Part shown: positions 1 to 11,478 of the stretch, piece after piece
Layout of the letters: every line of letters begins with the position of its first letter
Position numbering within the stretch: position 1 is the stretch's first letter
Source of the DNA: Rhizodiscina lignyota
Lineage: Eukaryota > Ascomycota > Dothideomycetes > Aulographales > Rhizodiscinaceae
Length of the DNA: 64,000 bases
Assembly: GCA_010015805.1 (NCBI GenBank)
Contig: ML978134.1
Coordinates: forward strand, 620,001 to 684,000
Direction: 5' to 3'
The notes under the pieces: model-generated
Databases searched by the model: none
Told to the model about the DNA's origin: nothing
Seen by the model: only the letters and a program-made list of their open reading frames with translations
Program-made: the position numbers and the translations under genes

Positions 1-729
1 CCCGGGTTTGCGGCGCAGAGCGCCTTCACAGCAGTCGCGATGGCGGAGGAGGGTGTGATTGGAGCGGCGGAACCATTGGAGGGGAGATATGGACTTCTCA
101 CCTGCTTTGGCGATGGCAAGGGTCATTGGACTATGAAGCCTTTGAAACAGCATTGGGAGCTGCTAGGGACGGCAGTAAAACCTTGGCCGGCGTGCCGCTT
201 TGCGCACGGTCAGATCGAGCTCGCCGGGGAGATGGGTGAGAAGAGCCAAGGGAAGCGAGTGAAGAGTCTGACAGTCAAAATGGGACCAAGTCCATACCAA
301 ATCATAGGAGAGCCTGTAGAACACAAACTTCGGCCGAAGAACATTGTCGAGGCGCAGTTCAGCAGCTACTACCAAACAGCCGTTGCTTGGCTGCGAGGCT
401 CAAAGCTGGGCTGGAAGGTCTACGACTTGGTTGGCGACTCTGACGTCTTGGAATTTATAACGAAAATTACCATTGACGTCGACAAGTCGTATGACTTTCT
501 GGAGACGGCTATTGATGTTGAGTATGAGGATGGCTCGAAGGAGAATCGCTTCCTAAAGGCGCCGAAGGGAGAGCAGGTCAACCCCGTGACATGGGAAGGG
601 GAAAAGGAGAAGTTCATGGGTTTCGCTGAAGCCGTTTACGGAGAAAATAGGTGTAAGGAGATATGCGATGTAGTAGGCAAGTTGGAGCAGCATGGGATCA
701 GCGAGCTCATGTCGCTGGTAAGAAAGTGA
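1..729 (+). CDS. MmgE/PrpD family protein, C-terminal part (cut by window edge)
   Basis: The frame is open from base 1 (an in-frame ATG at 40 is probably internal) to a stop at 727-729. The visible product resembles the C-terminal half of the MmgE/PrpD family, which includes 2-methylcitrate dehydratase and cis-aconitate decarboxylase. Family-like stretches are KPWPACRFAHGQIELA, which carries the conserved Cys-Arg-x-x-His region, and a later SPYQIIGEPVEHKLRPKN segment followed by AQFSSYYQTAVAWLRG. Family members are usually about 450-500 residues, so roughly half the gene lies outside the window. Members act on small tricarboxylic acids in propionate, itaconate or related metabolism; the substrate cannot be told from this part. 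No intron is seen in the visible portion. Confidence 0.82.
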   Translation, partial: PGFAAQSAFTAVAMAEEGVIGAAEPLEGRYGLLTCFGDGKGHWTMKPLKQHWELLGTAVKPWPACRFAHGQIELAGEMGEKSQGKRVKSLTVKMGPSPYQIIGEPVEHKLRPKNIVEAQFSSYYQTAVAWLRGSKLGWKVYDLVGDSDVLEFITKITIDVDKSYDFLETAIDVEYEDGSKENRFLKAPKGEQVNPVTWEGEKEKFMGFAEAVYGENRCKEICDVVGKLEQHGISELMSLVRK

Positions 730-1098
730 AAAAGCGCAGACATTGGAAAGAGAAGAGATGTCATCGTCTTTATTGGCGTAACTGGCTCCGTGGAATTTCA
801 AAATTCGTCGATCTCGCGAGGTATCACCACACCAGACTGCTTACCCGCCTGTCCCGGCCCTGTTGAGGACCGGGCATGACGAAGGATCCTGGATACATTC
901 GGAAGATATGCGTGGGCCTCAACTGCCCCGACGATCAGAATATTTATGGGCGCAGGAACTTGAGGGGATCGAATTGCCAGAGGGACATTTGATCAGCATC
1001 TCAACGATTAGTGAACCTTGCATTCCTAGCCGACGTCGCGATCTATTTGGTCGGGAGGGCGTTAGGTAGTTGGCATTCTGCCGCTGGTTCTAGGGAAA
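730..1098. other. Convergent intergenic spacer
   Basis: This stretch lies between the 3' ends of the PrpD-like gene and the HET gene, which point toward each other. It should hold both 3' untranslated regions. Short open frames here have no recognisable features. Confidence 0.5.
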
Positions 1099-2490
1099 TC
1101 ACATGAAGTAACCGCCATTTGGTTTCTCAGCCAGTATAGGCTCTACACCTGGCTGGACCGAACCCCATGGCCCTTTTGTCAGCTCCCATTCATGATCTGT
1201 CAGCCCAAGGTGTGCCCACTTATTGTGTGCGGCCTCTTGATATTGTAAGTGTACGCAGTGGTCAGTGCAAGCCACATGGGCAGCTTCAAGAAATTGTCTG
1301 AACTTGTTTGCAATCCATTCTCCATGCATATGCTGTTCGAAGGCTGTGTACAGCTCGTCGAAGCCAGGACGAATGGTCAGAGCACCATGAAGCTGTCGCC
1401 AGCATCGTTCCATGCTTGCATCATATTTTTCCGGCACCATCGCTTGAGGCAGTTGAAAACAGAATAAATGGACAAGTGATAGGTCCCGAGCCGTCCACTG
1501 GTTCCTGAAGCTCAGGGCGAGGTGCAGAGAGAGGTATCGAACTATGTCCAAGAATAGCTCAGTTGCCTTCATAGAATAGTCGACTTGGAAAGTAATATCT
1601 GAGCCTTGCACGATTGAGAGCAGCCCATAAACCTTGTCTCGTGGATCACTGCATTTGTTAGCATGGAACTGGAGGAGAGCCGTGCGTAGTGGGCTCCTCG
1701 TGCGTGTCGTCGCATATGTGATCAGGTAGTTCACGTGCTTGGGTAAAGGAATTGTCCCAAATGTCCACCGGCGTATTAAGTCAAGATATTCCCAAGGCAT
1801 ATGTATATCGCCGCCATAAACAACAATCTTTGCCGCCAAGAGCAGCTCTTGAACAATCCATAAACGTTCCCAGTAGTCGATGGCAAAGAAACGCTGGACC
1901 GCCGGTTGTATATTGCTCCAGTCGGAAGGGCTCTCGAGTGATCCATACATGCCAGACGGATTATAGGTACCTCGAGAGTGTTTCACCAGATACCGCATGG
2001 TGGTGTCATTCTCCGAGTCGAGCAGCCCTAGCCAGACGATGACTTCGGATGCAGACGAATATATGCCGGACAGCATCATGACTTGTTGATTCTTTTCTGT
2101 CACTGTTTCCTGGTCAATGCACAGCTGATCAATCCAAAGCTCGTCGTGGCACGCTTGAGATCTCTGAAGTATTCTCAAGAAGTTGTATAGGTTTTGCCGC
2201 ACTTGTTTCGTCTTTCCATTGATCAAGATCTCGAAGGACGGAGTTGCGGGGCCCCATGTGTACGACAAAGCACGGTAGGTCGGCCACTTCTGCGTAGTGG
2301 CATCCAAGTCAACGTGACGAATTAAGCATTCGATGGGTCCGTCACCGCTTCCGGAAATTCGTATGAGGCGTATTTGCTTCTTAGAGATACTGAGCGGTTG
2401 GTAGACAAAAACATCTGTATTGGACAAGATCGGACTTTCTGATGCGTGCCCACCGTGCATAGAAAGTGATATTGCAGACATATTGTCCAC
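1099..2490 (-). CDS. HET-domain (heterokaryon incompatibility) protein
   Basis: Single-exon gene of 463 residues. The HET domain (PF06985) starts near residue 70 with YRALSYTWGP and continues through LYNFLRILQ and WIDQLCIDQ (about residue 118) to the MLSGIYSSASEVIVWLGL block. These are the three hallmark blocks of the fungal HET domain, a TIR-like module that triggers cell death in vegetative incompatibility. The C-terminal half has no recognisable partner domain, and the protein is shorter than many HET proteins. Two Met codons lie close together at the start (MDNM), so the start is uncertain by a few residues. It is divergent from the ATPase-NOV gene downstream, about 0.66 kb away. The role in non-self recognition is inferred from the domain only. 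Confidence 0.9.
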   Translation of the reverse strand: MDNMSAISLSMHGGHASESPILSNTDVFVYQPLSISKKQIRLIRISGSGDGPIECLIRHVDLDATTQKWPTYRALSYTWGPATPSFEILINGKTKQVRQNLYNFLRILQRSQACHDELWIDQLCIDQETVTEKNQQVMMLSGIYSSASEVIVWLGLLDSENDTTMRYLVKHSRGTYNPSGMYGSLESPSDWSNIQPAVQRFFAIDYWERLWIVQELLLAAKIVVYGGDIHMPWEYLDLIRRWTFGTIPLPKHVNYLITYATTRTRSPLRTALLQFHANKCSDPRDKVYGLLSIVQGSDITFQVDYSMKATELFLDIVRYLSLHLALSFRNQWTARDLSLVHLFCFQLPQAMVPEKYDASMERCWRQLHGALTIRPGFDELYTAFEQHMHGEWIANKFRQFLEAAHVACTDHCVHLQYQEAAHNKWAHLGLTDHEWELTKGPWGSVQPGVEPILAEKPNGGYFM

Positions 2491-3148
2491 TTTGTGCCCT
2501 CTGCCTGATGGACTGTTGCTTCGGTCACAACAGGACGCTACGACAATAGAGCTTCATAATCGGGAATGATGAAGATGTACGTGAAATCTTCAGGAAAAGA
2601 GGTTGGCAAATGGTGGAGAGCGGGCCGCGGCTTATTATCTGGGTGGCTCCTGAAACACGAGGCGCTCTGTGCTGGAAGTACATCTACAAGGCACTTCAGG
2701 AACAAGTCTGACCACCTTGAGCAGCCAATACCATGGCATTTAGCTCTTCACGAGACTAATGATGTCGACTCGAGCCAGCAGAAACGCGTTCCATCGTGAG
2801 CGCGATGCGCAATCGCTGTTCTATGTTGGTCACCATCCACAATGCACAGAACTGCGCCATATCTACTTAACGTGACACATTTGCCTGCTGCATATATTGA
2901 CTGGATCCTGAGTATCAAGTCTCGGGCGTCTCTAACCCCAGCAGATTGATGGGATGACCTGCTGTGCCGCAATTCTGGCGCCAGCATCCTTGCACGGAGG
3001 CTTGAAGGATTGTGCTCACCTTACACTCTCTCAAACCACTACTTATCGATTATGATCGCAGATACATGACTCTGACCACTTTATCAACCGTTCGTTAAGC
3101 TTCTTCTGCGATTCACCCATGAGAGGGCGACCTGACCAACTTTCATAA
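2491..3148. promoter_or_regulatory. Divergent intergenic region between HET and ATPase-NOV genes
   Basis: 658 bp separate two start codons that face away from each other, so both promoters should lie here. I see no convincing TATA box, uORF or repeat. Small open frames on both strands have no domain signature. Confidence 0.5.
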
Positions 3149-6100
3149 ATGGAAGATGATTCCTTGCAGGCGAATAACATCAAAGAGCTCGAAAAAGGGC
3201 GTGCTTTCATTGATAAGGTCAGGAAGAAGAATGGCGGGCTCACAAAGGCTCAACGAGAGCGTCTGCAGCGTGAAGACCCAGAGATTCTTGAATCGTTCGA
3301 TAACTTGCGCTCCCAATTGAGTTCATCCACGCAACTGTTAGTGTCATACCATAGACGCCTTGAGTCTATTGTGATTGAGTAAATCTTTTAACTATTCGTA
3401 GCCTCGCCGAACAGCTCTATACAAAACCTACACGCTTCGTCTACGAGCTCATTCAAAATGCGGAGGACAACCGCTACGAGAAGACAAACGAACTCCCATG
3501 GCTTGCCTTTACTCTGAAAGAGGACAAGGTCATCATCGACTCGAACGAAGACGGATTCACAGAAGAAGACATCAGCGCAATATGCGCTATCGCTAAAAGC
3601 ACCAAGTCGACACGCCCGGGCTACATTGGAGAGAAGGGCATTGGTTTCAAATCAGTCTTTAATGTTGCGCAAAAGGTACACGTGCAATCTGGGCCTTACT
3701 CTTTCGCATTCGAATACCGGAAAAGTGACAAGGACGACAACGGGCTAGGCATGGTCACACCCTTGAACGAAGATGCTAACAAGCTTCCTGAGCGTGTACG
3801 AACGAGAACGATCCTCTACCTTCTCGAAAATTATGATCGTGAACAACTTTTGCAAGAGCTTTTGGGTCTACCTGACACTCTGCTGCTATTTCTCACCAAG
3901 CTGAGACGCTTGACTCTTCGCTTCAAGGTTCCAGCGCAGGACATAACGGAGATCCAGTACCTCATGCCTTCTCATGTTGACTCAGATCCCGCAAACATTA
4001 CTCGGATCATCAAAACGACATCTGGAAAGAATAGCTCGGAGGTTGTGAGAAGGTTCTACGTCCAGAGGCACCACGTCAGCAACATGCCCGCGGATCCTGC
4101 TCGTAAAATGGTCCACGAAGCTGAAGTTGTTCTGGGCTTCCCCTTAGACGAGAGCAATACGCCTATCATCGAAGACCAGCACGTCTTTGCCTACCTTCCG
4201 CTGAAGAAGGCTGGTTATACGGTGCGTGCTGCACCATTTGTGCTCCCTGGAGTGATAAACGGGTTATAGATGCTGATCAAAAAAATACTTAGTTCCTCAT
4301 TCAGTCGGACTTCATCACCCAGGCCAACCGAGAAGATCTTGCAGACTCTGCATGGAATAGGCGTTTGATTGGAGAAGTGGCCGAAACATTCTGTAGCGCC
4401 GTGATCGACCCGAAGGGATTCCTCAACCACTCCAGACTGCGACACAGTTGGGTTCGCTTTCTTCCAACTTCGCACGTTGCGGATGAATTTTGGGGACGCC
4501 TGAAAGCCAACATAATAACTATGATGCGCGAAAAGCCCGTGTTCTACTCGGCAGATGAATCGCAGTGGCTGCCATCTTCTTTGCGTATCGTTGGCTCAAA
4601 ATTTCGAGATGAAGATGATGAGCCACTCTTGCGCGATCATAAAGGGCTTGCGGATGCGTACATCTCAAGATCATACGATACAGCCGACGACCTACCTGTG
4701 CTTCAACGTGCTCACCAAAAGCAACCCACTGACACATCGGCTGTCTTCAGGATATACTCCCGCTTGCAGAGATATTCCGACGCCACGGACGTAAGTAGTA
4801 TACGGTAAGTTACCCTGCTCCACTTTCATGCAAGCAGTTTTTGACATCTTTGCCATTAGTACAACCTTTAATGATGATCTCGTGCTGCTTCCTCCAGGCG
4901 ACGGCCGAAGTGTCTGCTGTTGGACAAGTGTCCAACATGTCCTTTGGGATGGCCCCGACTGGTATACTTACATGACCTGTCTCAGATCTTTCAACGAGTA
5001 CCGTTCGTTGCAATCCCTGTTCACTGAGGTCCTAGCCCTGAAAGATGCGTCGATACCTCAGTTTCTGGACTTCTTGTGCGAGATCTCTAGGGGAGGAAGT
5101 AGCTCGCCAAATTTGGACAAGGTCACTTCACTGTACGACAAGCTAGGAGAAGCATCAGGCGAAAATAACGCTTCTTCTCCGGAAGCAGTCCGGTAAGTTT
5201 GTAGCTTCTCAGCCACAGCCACTCGACTCTGACTGTGTCAGACTTCGCGTAGAGCAAGAGAAACTTGTCTACTACCCTGGAAGCAAGACCTGGCATGCTC
5301 CATCATCTTGTATATGGGCGCCGGCCAAGGTTCAACTACCAGGCAAAGTCTCTCTTGCTACAGCATACACGAAACAGCGTCGATTCTTCGAGGATGTGCT
5401 GGAAATACCCAAGCCAAGCGTGCACATGCATATTGCTGCTCTCCAGGACCGAGCACGAACGCATCCCAACAAGGCTGCAATCTTTCATGAGATGCAAAAC
5501 ATCTGCGCATTCAGCCCCTCTGCTGATTTGCTACGGGACAAGCTCGCAGATTGTACATGCTTCCCAATTCGGCGACCATCAGGCAAGATTGATTGGATGG
5601 CCAGCGCCGAAGGGTTCGCCATCGCAGATCGCAAAGAGTACGCTTCGATTTTTAGAGACAAAATCGACATTCTCGATTTCTCACTGGATGAGATACATGC
5701 TGTGCGAGCTGTACTTTCGGCGCTTGGCTTGGAAAGGCAGTTCATGTCAAAAGCAGTCAGAGAAGAGACCAAGGTCAAAGATGGAATGCCGCTTGACAGT
5801 CTTACAGCCGATTTGCGCAGCAAGGCCTACGCCATCTGTCGGTAAGTCTTAGCGTGGACACCCGTTCTCTATTTGTCTGTGCTGAAATATAAAGTTTCGC
5901 TGTCCACCTTGGAAGTAGTACTGCTAGGGCTGCCTTTTCAAAGCTCCAGGCTCTTGAAGTGTTTACAAGCGATGGTATTTCGAAGAGTGTGTCTATCACT
6001 CAAAACGGGCGCAGTCGGTCTGTGCAAGTGTCTACGGCCTACTTTCACGTAGTTCAGACCGAAGACCGCTTCAAGCTCTACGTACCCGAAGAATTGCGAC

Positions 6101-7359
6101 GAAGACATGTCTGCCTAGCTCGACAGTTACCTATCAAAATGCTCGAAAGCCTCGGCGTCCCCGACCTGACTTTGGGAGTTGGACTGGGCTCCATCATAAC
6201 AGCATCTAGCCTGTTTGTGGTAGACGCAATTCTCGATGAAGATGGCATCATCAGCCTCCCAGACCTTGGTCGTCCAGAAGAAGAGAGCCAAGATGCACCG
6301 TCGACAGTCAGCTCTTTTGCAGGGATCGCTAGCCCTGACTCTTCAGATGCGAGCGCAAATCGGATAACCCCCGGCCGAAGCCCGACTCTCGAGAGCCACA
6401 ACGTTTCCGAAATAGAAGTCGAGCCAGAAGTCATTGGTAGCCAACCAAGCTCTGTCTCTACATATCGTACAGCAGGACCCCATGCCCAGTACTCTCAAGC
6501 AAGAATCACTCCCATACGAGCGCCGTCCATTAATGAAGTTGATTCAAGCCAGCCGCCTTCGGAACCAATACCAGCGACACCACAACCAGAGGAGCCTGAA
6601 CTCTACGAAGATCTCCTCGATGCTGTCATTAATCAGGCAGCGAGCCTCGGCGGCCTTCCTGTTGCTGGACATCACTTGATATCTACAGATCCCGCGCAGC
6701 TTTGGATCGACACTAGCGTGGCAGTCCGCTCAATGGATCCAGGGGACTATTTGAACAAGATTGGCGCCGCTGGTGAATTATTTGTACGCTCTGCACATTT
6801 AAGGTCGTCCGCAATTCCCACTGATAAACTATAGGTATTCGAACTCCTGAGAAGTCTGGACCTGCCTGATTTTGGCCGTGCACAGTGGCGGAGCACAATC
6901 CGACACCGAGTCCGCGTCCATGGGCTCTACTGTAATTTGCGGCAGTGGACAGGATCGGAGACTGCAGACATTGTTTACCGCGACCGCCAATTGAAACTGA
7001 CGGAAATCCTCATCGAGAATGGGTACCTCTTTCCAACGTCAGGCCAGCCGCCCTTTTCCATTCCTGAAAGCGTTGCCGACTCGGCCTCATGGGAGAGGCG
7101 ACGACCCAAATACTACATCGAAGTGAAGACAACTCCCGGTCCGCTCGACGCGCCATTCTTCTGCAGCGAGGGCCAGGTCCAGAGGATGGAGGATATGAAG
7201 TTCAGGAACGCCCTGCCGTCTAAAATTTACTTGATCGCCAGGGTGTTTGGGCTCGGATCATCTGGCATGGGCGTCAAGTTGTACGTGGATCCTGCGACGA
7301 TGCGAGAGCATGGGCGGCTCAACTTCAGAGGTGGGAAGTATACCGTGACGCCAGGGTGA
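3149..7359 (+). CDS. Sacsin/Hsp90-like ATPase with C-terminal NO VEIN (DUF3883) domain
   Basis: Seven exons: 3149-3336, 3402-4221, 4293-4804, 4860-5192, 5242-5841, about 5895-6783 and 6835-7359, giving about 1288 residues. The exon-6 acceptor is ambiguous between 5894 and 5927; 5894 was chosen because it keeps an AVH stretch expected in this family. After a basic N-terminus comes a GHKL ATPase with an N-box (ELIQNAEDN, residues 77-85), an ATP-lid Asp/Gly box (SNEDGF, 109-114) and a second glycine box (GYIGEKGIGFKSVF, 135-148). A long middle region is followed by a Ser/Pro-rich linker and a C-terminal NOV_C/DUF3883 domain. That domain contains TADIVY (Asp about 1159) and YYIEVKTT (Glu about 1210), a D...ExK layout like PD-(D/E)xK nuclease folds. 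The architecture matches plant NO VEIN and many uncharacterised fungal and bacterial proteins. Its function in fungi is unknown. Confidence 0.85.
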
Positions 7360-7693
7360 GCCACTTCCATACATCGCCATGGATTTAGTCATTTCAGCCA
7401 CTCTTGACCATTGAAGATGATGTCGTGGAACTCATGTAACATTCGAAGAAGCGCTTCTTGTGAAACTCCTTCCAATATATCCTCGAAAATCGTTATTCTT
7501 CGGCCATCTTAATCTCTAGAAGTTGTTATAGTAGCTGATATCAGTCCCGTAACTGATAATCTCGGAAATATCTATAAGAAACGTCTGCGGGGCTTTGGGG
7601 GGGGGTCCGAAACTGGGACGCTAAGTAGAGCCGGAGAGACGCACAGGATGCGCCAAGATATTTTATTATTAGTTAAGTCTTACATAACCATTC
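7360..7693. other. Convergent spacer with G homopolymer
   Basis: The spacer lies between the 3' ends of the ATPase-NOV gene and the flavoenzyme gene. It contains a run of about nine G near 7597-7605. No gene is visible. Confidence 0.45.
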
Positions 7694-10149
7694 TTATAGT
7701 TCTTCTCTCTCCTTCTTGGCAGCCATCTTCCGCGCATGGACTTCCCCCTGAATAGCACCAAGCAAGCCAATATGCCTAGCAAGATCCTGAGGCATATAAT
7801 CTGGCAAACCAACGTACGGATTCCCAGACTCCGCTGTTTCTAGAAGTTGTGCTGCAACCTTAGCATTATCGAGTCTTGCACCTTGACCTGTGAGCCACGA
7901 ATGGACACCATGGACGGCGCTTTCGAGAGCCCCGACTACCCATGCATGATGTGGACTCGCAGCCTCACCGACGATAACGAGATCGCCGGATGGTTCGATG
8001 ATGCGCGGCCAGATTGTGCTGAATTGCTGGGGACGGAAGAAGGCGAATGCGCCCATGGTGTGGGGATCGTGTGTCCAATCATGGGAGTAGTGGTCCATGT
8101 AATTGCATTTGATGGTGTTCTCATAGAACTTTTTGATGTCTTCTTCCTTGCCAGTCGTGGTATGCATACGTGCCAGGTCCCAGAGTAATTGATCTATGAG
8201 CCCCATGCGAGCGTCGTCCGCATTTCTTGCCTTGTGAAGATCGGTGTCGAGCTCGGGATGTTTCCAGTCATAGTCGGGCAGACTGGATATCATAGCGCCC
8301 ATACGTTCGGCATCTTGTTGCCAGCTGTACGAGCAGAGTAGGACTGCGTGTGTATCTGATTTATCTTCGATATTGTACGATGGGTAGACGCAAGTGCGAA
8401 TCATCAAGTCAGAATGGCCGAGACCGCCGGACGTGATTGGCGGCTGAAGACTGTGGATCCACCAGGCTGTCTTGAACTTGATTGCCACCTTGGCAGATGG
8501 GCCGTAGCCTAGCGATCGAGTAGCTTGCTTGGTACCGTAGTTCACCCCCGCAGTGGAAAGATCCATTTGTTGAAGACAGGCTAAGGTGGTCGAATTGAAC
8601 AAGACATTGTACTGCTTGGTTTCTACAGTTGGGTCGCCTGAGCCTTGAGAGTTGGAGACAGTCAGATTGATCCCTTGGTCATTAGGACTGCTCGACGTAT
8701 TATAAGTGCTGATTGCTGTACTTTTCATAGCGTATTGAGGCTTCTGGCCCTGGAGCGGTTTTTCCATTCTCTTGGCAAGTTCTTGTGCACCGCCAAGAAC
8801 GCAGTAGAATGGCCATGGGCCCTTCGATGGATCGTATGCGTAATCGAAGTCCAAGCTTTCGAAAACATTTTCGCTATGAGCTTGATCATACCAATCCATA
8901 CCACTGGAGCAATTAGACTATGATAGCTGCATACGCAGTGTGTTCGTTGGCTTACCCATTGAAAGTCTCCATCCATTCCACCTCATCATATGAATAAGGC
9001 CGACCAGGAAGTGGGGGCGGATCAGAAGAGTTGTCGTCTGACGGAGGAGCACTGTAATGGTTAGCCCAATGTGCTTCGCTTTGAATTAGCGGAGGCGGTA
9101 GGATGGTCCACTGATAATGAACAGAACGATCGAGCACGCACCTGATGAGATACTGACGAGTACTCTGCTCGTCATAGTTCATGAGGTAGGACCAAGCGTC
9201 GTCGTCGCCGTTAATGAATTTGTCGCGCAGGTCTTGGACTGACGTCTGGAAAGCACCTCCTGGATTGTTTCCAAGAAGACTATGAATGAGTTTCAGTCTA
9301 TATTCTTGCCTTTCTCACGAAGTCCACTTACTTGGTGCGGATACCAGTCTGGCCATTCTCATCGAAGCTGAACGCATCGAATGTAGGACTCGACTTCGCG
9401 ATGATGTTGTCTAGATCCCCAAACTGAGTGATATCGTTGTAGTGCCAATACTCTGCTGCGTAGGGGTTCTTCTTGTTATCTGGAGCAGGGTGGTAGATGA
9501 TATTGCCTTGGCCGTCTGTCGCTGGCTTCTTCATGTAGTATGGAACAAGATCACCAATTTCTGCATCGGCCAAGTCCTTGATGTTCATGCCAAGCTTGGC
9601 AAAGAGATCGAATATCCTAAACTTGTTAGTCCAGACGTGACAATCAATCCATTTTTAACATACCTCTGCATGACTGGGTTATTTGGAAATCATGGCTCCC
9701 ACATCGTAATATGTGTGAATGTCTTTATCAAGATCAACAATCTCTAGGAAATTGTACGTGTAGAGACGACCGCCGACTCTGCTCGAATCCGCGGCCTCGA
9801 TGATTTCGTAATCGAAGTGGATCTGGCCGGTACATTCCTGGTTTAGATAGTCAAAGATGAGTGCCGTGAACAAACCAGCCGCACCGGCTCCGACAATGCC
9901 GACTTGAACCGTACTCAAGTCGTTCGAAGTACGTCCTGGGAGTTCGAGTTCGAGCGGTTCGTTTGGGCCGATCTTGTGAAGCCCTCCGTCGAAAAAGGAT
10001 GGAAATCTCGGAACTGACCCGTTATCCTGCTTTCGCTCGCTCTCAAACTTGTCAACCCATCTATTGTGGACCACGTTGGCGCTGTTTCTAGCGACCCGCT
10101 TGGCCCACTCATTGCGAACCGATACAAGATTTTTCTGGGGAGTGGCCAT
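7694..10149 (-). CDS. L-amino-acid oxidase-like flavin amine oxidase, with apparent frameshift
   Basis: Five exons on the minus strand: 10149-9664, 9616-9332, 9279-9142, 9051-8956 and 8903-7694, about 720 residues. Near residue 80 there is a dinucleotide-binding fold (VGIVGAGAAGLFTALIFDYL) followed by an acidic strand end and VGGRLYTYNF. The C-terminal exon holds the FAD-binding GDLVIVGEAASPHHAWVVGA segment of the amine oxidase family (PF01593). Fungal members oxidise L-amino acids or amines to release ammonia and H2O2, often for nitrogen scavenging. Near 9690 the conserved Gly-Ala-Met-Arg-Phe-Pro block is interrupted: after GAM two bases appear to be missing, and the frame meets a stop before the exon-1 donor. 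The downstream exons are otherwise intact with good splice sites. This is either a recent inactivating mutation or a sequence error. There is no signal peptide. Confidence 0.85.
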
Positions 10150-10242
10150 TTCGGCTTAATAATATCAGATGGTTACAGTTGGTAAAGACGTGTGATAATG
10201 TGTTGGGAAATTATGATTATGGAGATTCAGCCGTCATCAATG

Positions 10243-10249
10243 TTATATA
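10243..10249 (-). promoter_or_regulatory. TATA box of the flavoenzyme gene
   Basis: TATATAA reads on the minus strand about 95 bp upstream of the ATG at 10149. The position suits a fungal TATA box, but no transcript data were available. Confidence 0.45.
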
Positions 10250-10557
10250 GCCTTCAAGTTTGAATAGCATGCAAATAGTAAATGCCAAGAGACGTTCAAC
10301 GGTGCAGTCTAGAGATCGGTGAAGGATAAGGTATACTACAACGAGATAGAAAACCTAGGACCTTTTGCCGAGAACCCCATCCAATGAACCTGCCACGATG
10401 GTGATTTTCTCACCACTATGAGAGTCCAGATCTTCAGCTGTTCGGTTAGGTTGTGCCACGAGGCCATCTTTTACTCATTCCCAGCACTGGGATGCAAGGA
10501 CGAGAACTTAAAACACGGGCCGTTCCTGGGGTAGTGACGGGCCGCAATCGCAGAAGG

Positions 10558-10667
10558 TTGCATGAGCTGAAAACTAGCAACTATCTTAGCATTGTGCGTT
10601 CCGATAAAGCCATTTGCATGAGGAGGGCGGTTCGATGGATGTTCAGCTCAACTTTCAGCTCATGCAA
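10558..10667. repeat. Perfect 15-bp inverted repeat, arms 80 bp apart
   Basis: The arm TTGCATGAGCTGAAA at 10558-10572 is exactly reverse-complementary to 10653-10667. I see no target-site duplication next to the arms. It could be a small MITE remnant or paired binding sites. Confidence 0.6.
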
Positions 10668-11202
10668 GCACTGTTCTTCACTCAACCAGGGCGCACCTGC
10701 GGAAAGTCCCTATTGTGCGTCGCTAACGACCTCTGCATGTTCTAGATCATTCTGTTGGTGTGTTTGTGATTAGCAGCAAGAATTTGGGTCTGATGCGAAG
10801 GACCTCCCGAGGTTGAGAGGGATGGTGCACGTGAGTCGGCTTGGCATCGACTCGGAACCTTCTCCACAGCGCCACGCCTTGATTTCCATACTGGCATTCC
10901 TTCTCTCACTCTACATTGCAGCTTTTGGCTCTAGACCGCCATGTTATATACACGCACCATGTTCTCTTTCTCTGCATCTTATTGATTGATGAAGCCGAAG
11001 AGTCTCGACCCCGTTATCCTGTATGAGAGAGACAATACGAGAGAGCTTCTTTCTGGATCTCCTGAGAGGATGGTAGCGGCCTCGATACTTTTGGTTTACC
11101 ATTGGCGATATGCAGATATCGGTTGATTTACCGTACATCACGTCCCGCAGACCCTCAAGAATGGCTGTAGATCTGCTCTATGCGCATACTTCCCATTCAC
11201 TT

Positions 11203-11478
11203 TCACCAAACCCGCCGCCTCATTCTCCTTCTGAGTCTTCTGGCTCCACTAGCAACAGGGAAGTGATAAAAGCGCCGACCGTTCTTGTCATTGGGAATTC
11301 TTGCGTTGTCGGCATCGAAGAGATATCCCCAGATTTTCTTGCGAAGCTCCAGAGGCAGCGGGAAGTTTGCAAGATTACTGTGATTTGAGGAGGAAGCGGT
11401 ATCGGAATCATCGCTCTTGAGGAGATCGACGGCCGTGGTAGAAAGCTTGTGGGGTGACCACTGCTTCGAGCCAGCCAT
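11203..11478 (-). CDS. Hypothetical short protein with 2EXR/F-box-like start
   Basis: The frame from the ATG at 11478 gives about 91 residues beginning MAGSKQWSPHKL. The segment FPLPLELRKKIWGYLFD resembles the opening of many fungal proteins with an F-box-like or 2EXR motif (LPxELRxxIWxYLL), which are usually 200-400 residues long. Here the frame ends soon after in an Arg-rich tail (RRLRRRMRRR), and no good continuation exon was found. It may be a truncated relic or the first exon of a gene whose remainder I cannot place. Confidence 0.35.
   Translation of the reverse strand: MAGSKQWSPHKLSTTAVDLLKSDDSDTASSSNHSNLANFPLPLELRKKIWGYLFDADNARIPNDKNGRRFYHFPVASGARRLRRRMRRRVW

Larger units (their letters stand above)
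10150..11202. other. Intergenic region, no gene recognised
   Basis: About 1 kb upstream of the flavoenzyme gene. A plus-strand open frame at 10453-10773 has no domain features. A perfect 15-bp inverted repeat (10558-10572 and 10653-10667) lies inside it. Confidence 0.45.
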
